Below are positions 55,631 through 63,179 of a DNA stretch of 64,000 bases, piece by piece; the stretch's first letter is position 1; each line of letters opens with the position of its first letter. The DNA lies in NCBI GenBank assembly GCA_947459215.1, contig CANHCQ010000006.1, forward strand, positions 99,739-163,738. Reading direction: 5' to 3'. The notes under the pieces were generated by a model. That model saw only the letters and a list, made by a program, of their open reading frames with translations. It searched no databases and was not told where the DNA came from. The position numbers and the translations under genes were made by a program. This stretch comes from Phycisphaerales bacterium (GTDB lineage Bacteria > Planctomycetota > Phycisphaerae > Phycisphaerales > UBA1924).

Positions 55631-55942
55631 CCATTGCGGCACGCACCCTCGCGACGCCCATCTCCTCCCACCCACGCACGCTCCGCAATTCCGCGTGCAC
55701 GCCGCGCGAGCGCGTTCTTCAATGAGACGGCGTTCGTTCGCCACCGGGCCACCGCCCCCGATTTCCCCATGAAACACCCGGAACCGGAGCCGCTGAAACC
55801 ACAAGAACTTCAGCAGCGAAACCCGATCTCGAAGGAAGGAATTGTCTAAACTCTCAATGTTCCGATTCGACGCGTGCCGCCCGCTTTTCCGCGCACGCCG
55901 CACTCGGTTTCGATTCTCACCCGACCGACCGCGAAGGACCCC
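55631..55942. other. Intergenic region before the desaturase gene
   Basis: About 310 bp. A TTGTCT ... CAATGT pair near 55843-55860 is a very weak promoter candidate. AAGGA (55934-55938) is the desaturase ribosome binding site. No gene or hairpin recognised. Confidence 0.4.
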
Positions 55943-56980
55943 ATGACCACCGCGACCACTCGCCCCTCGCTCGATATCCAGCCTCCCGTTGAACCCAAGA
56001 TCCCCGCCGCCGCGCCCGAACTCACCATGGACCCCGAGACCGGCGCCCCCAGCACCGTCGCCCGGCGTCTGAACCACCCGGCAGGCGTCAAGCCCTGGGT
56101 CCTCCGCTGGCACGTCATCATCGCCATCGCCGCCATCCACCTCGCCGCGATTCCCGCCTTCTTCCCCCAGTTCTTCTCCTGGACCGGCGTTGCCCTGATC
56201 CCGCTGGGCATCTACATCTTCGGCTGCATCGGCATCAACCTCTGCTACCACCGCCTGCTCACCCACAAGGGCTTCATCGTTCCCAAGTGGTTCGAACGCG
56301 GCCTGGCGATGCTGGCCATCTGCAACCTCCAGGGCACACCCGGCTCCTGGGTCAGCGCCCATCGCCGCCACCACCAGCACTCCGACCATGAGCCCGACCC
56401 GCACTCGCCGCTGGTCGATTTCCTCTGGGGCCACATCGTCTGGCTCTTCGTCAACAACCCCGAAGTCGACACCCGTCAGGCCGTCGACCGCTACTGCGTC
56501 GACCTCATGCGTGACCCGGTCTACAAGTCGATGGAAGACAACAAGCTCTGGCTGCTGCTCTACCCGCTTCACGCCATCGTCATCATGGCGATGGGCTACG
56601 GCGTGGGCTACCTGATGACCGGCACCACCGCGGGCGCGTGGCAACTCTCCGTCTCCTGGCTCTTCTGGGGCGTCTTCCTGCGCACCGTCGTTGTCTGGCA
56701 CGTCACCTGGAGCGTGAACTCCGTCACCCACATGTTCGGCTACCGCAACTACAACACCGACGAGGACAGCCGCAACAACTGGGTCGTCGCCATCCTCTCC
56801 GGCGGCGAAGGCTGGCACAACAACCACCACGCCGACCAGCGGGCCGCCGCCCACGGGCACAAGTGGTGGGAAGTCGATCCGACCTACCTGACCATCCTGT
56901 TCCTCCGCAAGGTCGGGATCGCCAAAGAACTCGTCCGCCCCAAGGCCTGGGTCGAGGCCGACGGCATCCGCAAGGCCTGA
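55943..56980 (+). CDS. Acyl-CoA/fatty-acid desaturase, delta-9 type
   Basis: A 345-aa membrane di-iron desaturase that puts a double bond in fatty acyl chains. It has the three histidine boxes: HRLLTH near residue 110, HRRHH near 147 and HNNHH near 290. Four membrane segments lie in the usual pairs. An N-terminal Pro/Thr-rich extension of about 45 residues is poorly conserved. AAGGA precedes the ATG at 55943. Probably tunes membrane fluidity; psd and pssA lie 9 kb away. Confidence 0.93.
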   Translation: MTTATTRPSLDIQPPVEPKIPAAAPELTMDPETGAPSTVARRLNHPAGVKPWVLRWHVIIAIAAIHLAAIPAFFPQFFSWTGVALIPLGIYIFGCIGINLCYHRLLTHKGFIVPKWFERGLAMLAICNLQGTPGSWVSAHRRHHQHSDHEPDPHSPLVDFLWGHIVWLFVNNPEVDTRQAVDRYCVDLMRDPVYKSMEDNKLWLLLYPLHAIVIMAMGYGVGYLMTGTTAGAWQLSVSWLFWGVFLRTVVVWHVTWSVNSVTHMFGYRNYNTDEDSRNNWVVAILSGGEGWHNNHHADQRAAAHGHKWWEVDPTYLTILFLRKVGIAKELVRPKAWVEADGIRKA

Positions 56981-56984
56981 AGAC

Positions 56985-57398
56985 CTACGGCAGCGATTCA
57001 ATCCGTAACGCCTTCGCCGCCCGCTTGAGTGCTTTGTCCAGTGTCGCGATCGGCAGCGCCCGTCGCCGCGCCAGCTCGAGGTAGACGCCGTCGTACGCCG
57101 TCAGCCCGTGCTCGCGGCAGAGCGCCATCACGCCGCCAATGTTCTCATACGTCACCCCGGCATCGATCTCGATGTCGAGGGTGCGAATCTGGGCGAGGAT
57201 CGCGTCCCCAATGCCCGGGCGGATCCTCTTTCGGCGTTCCCCAATCACGACGGCATTCGCGACCTCGATCATCCAAAGCGCAGGAACCACCGCGCCCTCC
57301 ACGCCGACGCGCTCGAGCAATGCCTGGGTTTCGGCGGTCTGCTCGTCCTCGAAGAACCAGGACACACCGACCGAACAATCCAGCACGAAGCCGCTCAC
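56985..57398 (-). CDS. vapC: PIN-domain toxin VapC
   Basis: A 137-aa PIN-domain RNase. Acidic residues are in FVLDCSV (Asp 7), MIEVANA (Glu near 45), LTAYDGVYLELA (Asp near 101) and ATLDKAL (Asp near 118). The start overlaps the stop of the antitoxin gene by 4 bp. Lies 4 bp from the convergent desaturase stop. Confidence 0.92.
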   Translation of the reverse strand: MSGFVLDCSVGVSWFFEDEQTAETQALLERVGVEGAVVPALWMIEVANAVVIGERRKRIRPGIGDAILAQIRTLDIEIDAGVTYENIGGVMALCREHGLTAYDGVYLELARRRALPIATLDKALKRAAKALRIESLP

Positions 57399-57667
57399 CG
57401 CCGGCCCTCGCGAATCAGATCGGTTACGCGGAGCCTGGGCTTGCCCGTGTTGAGCTTGTTGAGCTTGTTGCCGATGGCCAGTTTCTTGATGGCCTCGACT
57501 GCGGCCTTCTTCGCCGCGGCGCTCGATCGCCGCACCGGCACCATCCGCGCGATCGGCTCGCCGTTGCGTGTGATCGTCAGTTCCTCGCCCGCCGCCACGC
57601 GCTGCAGCAACGCCGCGAAGTGGGTCTTGGCGTCGTACGCGCCGATCTCATTGCCGCGATCGTCCAT
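57395..57667 (-). CDS. vapB: Phd/YefM-type VapB antitoxin
   Basis: A 90-aa protein with the Phd/YefM-type N-terminus IGAYDAKTHFAALLQRVAAGEELTITRNGEPIARMVP, the DNA-binding part. The C-terminal Lys-rich toxin-binding tail contains a short direct repeat, NKLNKLN. The ATG at 57667 has GGAG 8 nt upstream; the frame is open further upstream, but homology starts here. Forms a type II pair with vapC and probably autoregulates. Confidence 0.9.
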   Translation of the reverse strand: MDDRGNEIGAYDAKTHFAALLQRVAAGEELTITRNGEPIARMVPVRRSSAAAKKAAVEAIKKLAIGNKLNKLNTGKPRLRVTDLIREGRR

Positions 57668-58121
57668 GGGAAACACTCCAAGCATCGACCGACCAGTCGC
57701 CGACCAGTCCTCTATGATAGTCATCGGCTTGATCGGAGAGTCGCTTCACCAAGGAGGAGGGAGCGGGGCGGGGGCGGGGGGCGGGATGAAATGGGCGACC
57801 GGCCCTCACGTCCGCGTCGTGGTGTTCGCCGACACGATGTACCGCTCCAAGCTCGCGCCCGGCGCCCGAGTCTTGATCAACTCGCGGCTCGCATCCGCGG
57901 GCTTGATCGCGATCTCACGGAGCCCCGCCGCATCAACTTCGAGTCCGAACGCGACGCCGTCGTTCCCGTCGTCGCCTTGCCCCGGTGTTCACGCGTCAAA
58001 CCGGGCGGCCGACGCTCGGGCGACACCCTCCGTCTCGGCATGACGAGACTTCGGCGTCCATCGAAATGTGGGCAGCCCAGAGGGACACCCCTGAAACCGT
58101 GAGGAGCGCGCCGGCGCCTTG
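57668..58121. other. Region without a confident gene between vapB and rpiA
   Basis: About 450 bp. A GGGGCGG-rich simple run is at 57762-57786. On the minus strand about 57 codons read like the 3' end of a real gene (EVDAAGLREIAIKPADASREL, stop near 57812). That frame is closed by a TGA upstream near 57995 and has no start, so it may be a decayed gene end. A plus-strand frame from an ATG at 57786 to 58043 covers the same DNA but becomes Ser/Pro-rich. Confidence 0.4.
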
Positions 58122-58150
58122 AAAACAAACAACGCCCCGTGCGGGGCGTT
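58122..58150 (-). terminator. Rho-independent terminator of rpiA
   Basis: Minus-strand stem AACGCCCC/GGGGCGTT with loop GCAC, followed by GTTTGTTTTC. Confidence 0.88.
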
Positions 58151-58179
58151 GCCAACTGTCTTCAGATCGGCAGAAGGCC

Positions 58180-58854
58180 TCAGGCTCCGACCTTGCGGTG
58201 CATCTTCTCGATGCCCTTGTCGGTCTCAACCAAGAGCTCCTGGCACTCGGTCAGGAACAGCCCGTGATCGGCAACACCGGGAATCCGGTCCAGCTCGCTC
58301 GCCAGCTCCTCGACGTCGTGGTTCTCGATGGTCACGTCAATCAGGAGATGGCCGTTGTCGGTCAGGAAGAACTGCCCGTCAAGCGTGCGGCGGATGACGC
58401 CGTTAAGCCCCATGTCCCGCAGCCGTGTCCGCACCGACGTCAGACCAAAGGCCATCACCGCGACCGGCAGCGTGCACGACTGACCGAGGCGATCGACCAG
58501 CTTGTTCTGTCCCACCATGTACACCGCTCGGGCGGCAGCGTGGGCGACGATGCGTTCCCGGACGATCGCGCCGCCCTTGCCCTTGAGCATCCGCAGCGAG
58601 GGATCAACCTCGTCCGCGCCGTCAAAGAGGTAATCGACCTTTTCCACCATCGCAAAATCGATGATCGGAAGCTGGTAGCTGCGAGCGACCGTCTCGGTTG
58701 CGTGACTCGTCGGGACGCACTGAATGTTCAGACGCTCCTCGCGGACCCGCTCGGCGAGCGCCAGCACGCCACGGGCGGCGGTGCGACCCGTGCCCAGCCC
58801 GACGATCATGCCCGACTGGATTTCAGCGACCGCAGCGCGTGCAAGAGCGTCCAC
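58180..58854 (-). CDS. rpiA: Ribose-5-phosphate isomerase A
   Basis: A 224-aa enzyme interconverting ribose-5-phosphate and ribulose-5-phosphate in the pentose phosphate pathway. Motifs: GLGTGRTA near residue 22, DGADEVDP near 80 (catalytic Asp), and KGKGGAIVRERI near 93 (catalytic Lys and Glu). The GTG at 58854 is chosen because GGAGGTG lies 6 nt before it and it gives the usual family length; the ATG at 58911 would add 19 residues without homology. Terminator follows. Confidence 0.93.
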   Translation of the reverse strand: MDALARAAVAEIQSGMIVGLGTGRTAARGVLALAERVREERLNIQCVPTSHATETVARSYQLPIIDFAMVEKVDYLFDGADEVDPSLRMLKGKGGAIVRERIVAHAAARAVYMVGQNKLVDRLGQSCTLPVAVMAFGLTSVRTRLRDMGLNGVIRRTLDGQFFLTDNGHLLIDVTIENHDVEELASELDRIPGVADHGLFLTECQELLVETDKGIEKMHRKVGA

Positions 58855-58972
58855 TGAGAGCACCTCCGTGCCAGCCCCAACCACTTTTTCCCCGGAAGAC
58901 GTGAAACACATTGAAAGACTGTAGGCGTGGGACGTGCGTTGTCGAACGCCTGGCCAGGATCCGAAGGAATCC

Positions 58973-59232
58973 ACCACAAGAGACACACAGATACACAGCG
59001 AGACCCTTCAACTCAATGGCCTCGAAGGGGGAAAGTGCTGATATCAAGACCCAAGCCAGGCGCGTCCGGCATCTCGAGACCAAGATTCCACAGCGACGAC
59101 GTTTCGCACCAACCCCTCGACACCCAACACCCCGCAATCCCGCCGGAGTCCGTCGAGCGCTTTGGACGCTTGAAGTTGAGAGAGCCCTTCCCATTCCCCC
59201 TCTATTTCCGCTCTCTCTGTGCCTCTTGTGGT
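58973..59232. repeat. Imperfect inverted repeat flanking a 220-bp gene-free stretch
   Basis: 58973-58991 (ACCACAAGAGACACACAGA) and 59214-59232 (CTCTGTGCCTCTTGTGGT) are near reverse complements facing each other. The stretch between them lacks a plausible gene. The arrangement resembles a small non-autonomous element, but no target duplication was identified. The remaining DNA between rpiA and the kinase gene is unremarkable. Confidence 0.4.
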
Positions 59233-59238
59233 AAATCC

Positions 59239-60411
59239 CTACTGCGGCCCCGGCATCGCCCGCAGCATCGCCGCCAGCCGCGCCTGGTCCGGGCTTTGCG
59301 CATCCCTGACATACGCCCCGCTCGTCGCGCACGCCAAGGCCAGGCACTCATCCAGTTCCATGCCGCAGAGCTGCCCCAATGAAAACCCGGAGTTGAAGTG
59401 GTCGCCCGCACCCGTGCTCAGCTTCGGCTCCGTAATGAACGGCCCATCGAACCAGTGGCTCATCCCCTTCGCGTTCGCCGCCGCCGCCCCTTCACGCGGA
59501 TGGATCACCACGCAGTCAATCCCCAGCTTCGCCCGAATCGCCTCGGCTCCGAACCGCACCGATTGCCCGCGCCCCGGTCCGTGCGCGTCCTGCAACGCAT
59601 CGAGCTTCAGCACCGCCCCGATCCGCTCGGCCTCGGACAGATTCAGCCCCAACGTCACCGGCACCAGCGAATCAATTCGCCGAATCTTCACCAGCGCGCC
59701 CTCGATGTCCGAGTCGCTCCGCTTCGCCGGGTCGCACAGATCGAGGAACACCCGCTTCTTCTTCGCGGCTCCGCCCAGCTTCGGGAACACCTCATCGCAC
59801 AGCCCGTCCCAGATCGACTCCACGCCCCCCATCATCACCCAGTTCACGATGCCGATCAGCGCCGCGTTCTCGATGAGCGCAACCAGCCGCTCCGCCCCAA
59901 CGCTCTGCTTCAGCGACGCCCAATCCACATTCATCACATTCCGCGGCTTGCCCAGCATCAGCTTGCCATCGTCGAACTCCAGCGCATCCGTGTGCGCCGG
60001 CGGCCCGACCGGGATCACCCGCTTGCACCGCGCCGCGAACGGCTGATAGATCGGATCCACCTCGCGCGGGTTGTCCACCCGACCCACCGTGCCGATGTAC
60101 GTCACCGCCGCCCCGGCCCGCCCGAGCCCACCCGCCATCAGCGGCCCGTTGCCACCGAACCGGTCCTCCTCCACCACCAGCTCAATGTTCGCGCTCTTCC
60201 CCGCCGCCGCCGCCGCCCGACCCGCAAAGTGCTCGATCGTGCGGATCCGCGAGAAGCCGTCCGGCTTCATCGAGTGCCGCTTGTCCACCACGTGGATGAT
60301 CGAGTCCACAAACCCATCGAACCCGATGAGCACCGGCTTCTGCTCCAGGCTCGGACCCGCCGCCAAGAGCTTCTCCGCCGCCGCACTCGCAATATCCTGA
60401 CGCGTTCGCAT
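59239..60411 (-). CDS. PfkB-family carbohydrate kinase
   Basis: A 390-aa ribokinase-like sugar or nucleoside kinase, longer than typical (300-330). The N-terminal strand VLIGFDGFVDSIIHVV differs from the classic VGE..xD. An early double-Gly motif is GGNGPLMAGGLGRAGAAV near residue 90, and the anion-hole/catalytic motif STGAGDHFNSGF is near residue 340 (catalytic Asp). Substrate unknown. The ATG at 60411 follows a C/T-rich (TCACCCC)4 leader without Shine-Dalgarno. Head to head with rdgB. Confidence 0.85.
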   Translation of the reverse strand: MRTRQDIASAAAEKLLAAGPSLEQKPVLIGFDGFVDSIIHVVDKRHSMKPDGFSRIRTIEHFAGRAAAAAGKSANIELVVEEDRFGGNGPLMAGGLGRAGAAVTYIGTVGRVDNPREVDPIYQPFAARCKRVIPVGPPAHTDALEFDDGKLMLGKPRNVMNVDWASLKQSVGAERLVALIENAALIGIVNWVMMGGVESIWDGLCDEVFPKLGGAAKKKRVFLDLCDPAKRSDSDIEGALVKIRRIDSLVPVTLGLNLSEAERIGAVLKLDALQDAHGPGRGQSVRFGAEAIRAKLGIDCVVIHPREGAAAANAKGMSHWFDGPFITEPKLSTGAGDHFNSGFSLGQLCGMELDECLALACATSGAYVRDAQSPDQARLAAMLRAMPGPQ

Positions 60412-60426
60412 GCCAGAAAGTAGGAA

Positions 60427-60454
60427 GGGGTGAGGGGTGAGGGGTGAGGGGTGA
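60427..60454. repeat. GGGGTGA heptamer x4 upstream of the PfkB kinase gene
   Basis: Four perfect tandem copies, 16 bp before the kinase start codon (as TCACCCC on its sense strand). Confidence 0.92.
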
Positions 60455-60489
60455 GGCGGACGTCGACCGCCGGATTGCATCCTTCTGCC

Positions 60490-60528
60490 CCACTGCCCCA
60501 CTCCTCCACTGCCCCACTCCCCACTCCC
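60490..60528. repeat. CCACTSCY octamer array abutting the rdgB start codon
   Basis: Nearly five units (CCACTGCC, CCACTCCT, CCACTGCC, then shortened CCACTCC and CCACTCCC), ending at the base before the rdgB ATG at 60529. No Shine-Dalgarno is present. Confidence 0.88.
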
Positions 60529-61854
60529 ATGCCCCTCCTCCTCGCCACCGCCAACCCCCACAAAGTCGAAGAGATGCAGACGATCTTCGCGACCCTGCTC
60601 CCCGACCTCCGCCTGCTCTCCCTCGCCGACCTCCCCGGCGGCCCGCCCCCCGAGCCCGCCGAGACCGGCACCACGTTCGAACAGAACGCCACCATCAAGG
60701 CCCGCGCCTACGCCGCCGCCAGCGGCATGCCCTGCCTCGCCGACGACTCCGGCCTCGAGATCGACGCCCTTCAAGGCCGCCCGGGCGTCATCTCGTCCCA
60801 CTACTGCACCGACGGCCAGGAAACCGGCATGACCCGCGCCCAACGCGACCAAGCCAACAACGAGCGCGTCCTCCGCGAACTCGAAGGCGTCCCACCAGAG
60901 AACCGCACAGCACGGTTCGTGTGCACAATGGCCCTCTCCCTCCAACACCTCCCAAAGCACCCCCCAAAGCACCCCCCAAAGCACCAGTGGGACCGGCCTC
61001 CGGCCGGTCGACAGTTGCCCACGCCTTCAGAACGCCTTTCCCTCCTCACCCCTCTCGATCTCTCCCCAGTTCAATCACACCCACCGGGCCCACTCATCAT
61101 CCGCAACGGCTCACTCCCCCACTGGCAACGCGGCGGATCCACATACTTCATCACCTTCCGCCTGCTCCACGGCGAGCTCTCTCCATCCGAACGAGACATC
61201 GTCCTCGACGCCTGTCTCCATTGGCACAACCAACGCGCCATCGTCCACCTCGTCGTCGTCATGCCCGACCACGTCCATCTGATCCTCACGCCACTCCCAA
61301 AGGACGACGCCTGGCACACCCTTGAGGACCTGATGCACAGCATCAAAACGTTCACATCCCGCACCATCAACGCCGCAAGAGGAATGACCGGCACGCTCTG
61401 GCAACCCGAGTACTTCGATCGCCTCATCCGTCACGCCGACGAACTCCGCGAGAAGTGGCAGTACACGCTGGAGAACCCCGTCCGAAAAGGTCTGGTGAAG
61501 AACTGGTTCGAGTACCCATGGACTTCCGGCGGGGCGCTGCGCGAAGACCGGCCGGAGGCCGGTCCCACTGGTGTTGCCGCACCGGACCGGCTGGAGGCCG
61601 GTCCCACTGCTCTCGTCCGCGGCACCTTCGAAGGCCGCATCGGCCTCCCCGGCGATGTCCCCCGCGGTTCCCACGGCTTCGGCTACGACCCTCTCTTCCT
61701 CGTCGCCCCCAGCTTCACACAAACCGGGGCCGAGCTGCCACCCGCCGAGAAGAACCGTCTCAGCCACCGTGCCGCGGCCGCCGGCCAGATGGCGGCGAAG
61801 ATCCAGAGCCTGCTCGCGACCGATCCCGCCGCACTCGGCAACGATCGGGCTTGA
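60529..61854 (+). CDS. rdgB: RdgB dITP/XTP pyrophosphatase interrupted in frame by a RAYT transposase
   Basis: One open frame of 441 codons. Residues 1-139 are the N-terminal part of RdgB (LLATANPHKVEEM, TFEQNATIKARAYA, LADDSGLEIDALQGRPGVISSHY, ARFVCTMALSLQ). Residues 363-441 are its C-terminal part (VRGTFEGRIG, GSHGFGYDPLFLV, AEKNRLSHRAAA). Together they give about 220 residues, normal for RdgB, which removes dITP/XTP from the nucleotide pool. Between them are three HPPK-type 4-residue repeats (12-bp DNA units, 60946-60981) and a full RAYT domain. In E. coli RdgB the break point falls in a beta-hairpin loop, so the two halves could still fold. There is no frameshift or stop across the junctions. 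Confidence 0.85.
   Translation: MPLLLATANPHKVEEMQTIFATLLPDLRLLSLADLPGGPPPEPAETGTTFEQNATIKARAYAAASGMPCLADDSGLEIDALQGRPGVISSHYCTDGQETGMTRAQRDQANNERVLRELEGVPPENRTARFVCTMALSLQHLPKHPPKHPPKHQWDRPPAGRQLPTPSERLSLLTPLDLSPVQSHPPGPLIIRNGSLPHWQRGGSTYFITFRLLHGELSPSERDIVLDACLHWHNQRAIVHLVVVMPDHVHLILTPLPKDDAWHTLEDLMHSIKTFTSRTINAARGMTGTLWQPEYFDRLIRHADELREKWQYTLENPVRKGLVKNWFEYPWTSGGALREDRPEAGPTGVAAPDRLEAGPTALVRGTFEGRIGLPGDVPRGSHGFGYDPLFLVAPSFTQTGAELPPAEKNRLSHRAAAAGQMAAKIQSLLATDPAALGNDRA
60984..61571 (+). mobile_element. REP-associated tyrosine transposase (RAYT) element inside rdgB
   Basis: The 588-bp element is bounded by perfect 26-bp inverted copies of a REP-like palindrome (60984-61009 and 61546-61571, core GACCGGCC/GGCCGGTC). 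It encodes about 170 residues of a Y1/RAYT transposase: LPHWQRGGSTYFITFRL at the start, the HUH-type metal site in VMPDHVHLILTPL, the helix with MHSIKTFTSRTIN, then GTLWQPEYFDRLIRHADELREKW and LENPVRKGLV. The Tyr that many RAYTs have after the HUH motif is Phe in KTFTSR; other Tyr (YFDR, QYTLENP) could serve. There is no internal ATG before the domain, so it depends on rdgB translation. RAYTs act on REP DNA hairpins. Confidence 0.85.
61585..61610. repeat. Third REP-like palindrome, direct to the right end of the RAYT element
   Basis: A variant of the same palindrome (GACCGGCTGG...CCGGTCCCACTG) 14 bp after the right inverted repeat, still in the open frame of rdgB. A fourth relative is at 63978-64000. 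Confidence 0.9.
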
Positions 61855-61938
61855 AGCATCCCCCCAACCTCGGTTAAGCTCTTCCCTTCCCGTTTTCCGC
61901 GGCGTTCGCCGCCGAGTCCTTTTCTCGAGGGTGGATGC

Positions 61939-63171
61939 ATGTTGGCACTCGCACGATTGATCCGTCTGGTGAGCCTGTTGGCGCTCTTCACCATCGCCCT
62001 CGCGGCCCGCGCGGCCGACATGCTCTACTTCAACGACGGCCGCATCCTCATCGGCGAGATCATCAAGGAGACCGACGACGAGGTCGAAGCCAAAGGCACC
62101 ATCGACGGCGTCGCGATGCACTCCACGTTCAAACGCTCGCAGATCGCGTCGGTCATCAAGGACGCCAAGAGAAAGCCGACCAGCATCGTCAAGACCGATC
62201 CCAAGGACGAAGAGTCCAAGGGCGACTTCCTCGTCGTCCCGCTCAAGGGCGAGTTCGGCACCGACATCTACCCGCTGGGCGTCATCAACGCCATGGACTG
62301 GTGCGTCAAGAACAAGGTGCCGCAGATCGTCTTTGTCATCGACTCCCCCGGCGGCTATGTCTGGGCCGCCGAGTACATGGCCGAGAAGATGGCAGAGAAC
62401 GACGCGCGGCTCAAGTTCACGATGGTCATCGACAGCGCGATCAGCGCCAGCATCTGGCCCGCGTTCGCCTCCGACCGCTGGTTCGTCACGCCAGCGGCAA
62501 CCTTCGGCGGCGCGGTCGTCTACAGCGTGAACGACACCGGCGCCGCCGAGGTCGACACCAAGATGAACTCGATCCTCGCCGCCAAGGTCGGCTCGATGGC
62601 CGAGTCCAACGGCCACAGCGCCGCCCTCGCCCGCGCGATGATGCTCCCCGGCTCGCCGGCCTTCGCGCTGCAGAAAGACGGCCGGTGGATCATCACCGAC
62701 GAGGGCCGCGGCGCCGACGGTGCGGTCTCGCTCAACAAGAACGGCATCATCACCCTCACCGCCGCCGAGTGCGTTCGCTACGGCATCGCCGCCCAGATCC
62801 CCGACTCCAGCACCGCGAGCATCGCCGCCGCCCTGGGCGAGAACAAGAAGAGCGCCGGAGACGCGGGCGAGATCGCGATGCGCAACGCCAAGATTTCGTG
62901 CAACGGCCTGCTGCGACGCTGGAAGACCTTCAACGAGAACGTCGAAAGACGCGTTGACGATCTGAACGAGGCGGCCAGCACCACCACGGACAGAGAAACG
63001 TTCATCCGCAAGATCGACGCCGTCGCGAGCACCATCACCAACGGCTTCGGTCCCATCCGCGACGACGCCAAGAAGCTGCACATGCTGCCCCTCTTTGCAC
63101 GTCTTGAGAACGCCGACATCAAGAAGTACAGCGAGCGGATCAACGAAATCAAGAAACGCATCCGCAAGTAG
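61939..63171 (+). CDS. Exported ClpP/SppA-class serine protease-like protein
   Basis: A 410-aa protein with signal peptide (LVSLLALFTIALAARA). A crotonase/ClpP-fold domain covers residues about 95-270: GVINAMDWCVKN, VFVIDSPGGYVWAAEYMAEKM, then FTMVIDSAISASIWPAFASDRWFVTPAATFGG, where the SAISAS region holds the probable nucleophile Ser. This matches NfeD/SppA-like membrane proteases lacking the C-terminal NfeD part. The last 120 residues are helical and polar. GAGGGTGG is 4 nt before the ATG. May be a periplasmic protease or a degenerate relative; substrate unknown. Confidence 0.8.
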   Translation: MLALARLIRLVSLLALFTIALAARAADMLYFNDGRILIGEIIKETDDEVEAKGTIDGVAMHSTFKRSQIASVIKDAKRKPTSIVKTDPKDEESKGDFLVVPLKGEFGTDIYPLGVINAMDWCVKNKVPQIVFVIDSPGGYVWAAEYMAEKMAENDARLKFTMVIDSAISASIWPAFASDRWFVTPAATFGGAVVYSVNDTGAAEVDTKMNSILAAKVGSMAESNGHSAALARAMMLPGSPAFALQKDGRWIITDEGRGADGAVSLNKNGIITLTAAECVRYGIAAQIPDSSTASIAAALGENKKSAGDAGEIAMRNAKISCNGLLRRWKTFNENVERRVDDLNEAASTTTDRETFIRKIDAVASTITNGFGPIRDDAKKLHMLPLFARLENADIKKYSERINEIKKRIRK

Positions 63172-63179
63172 CCGCTCGC

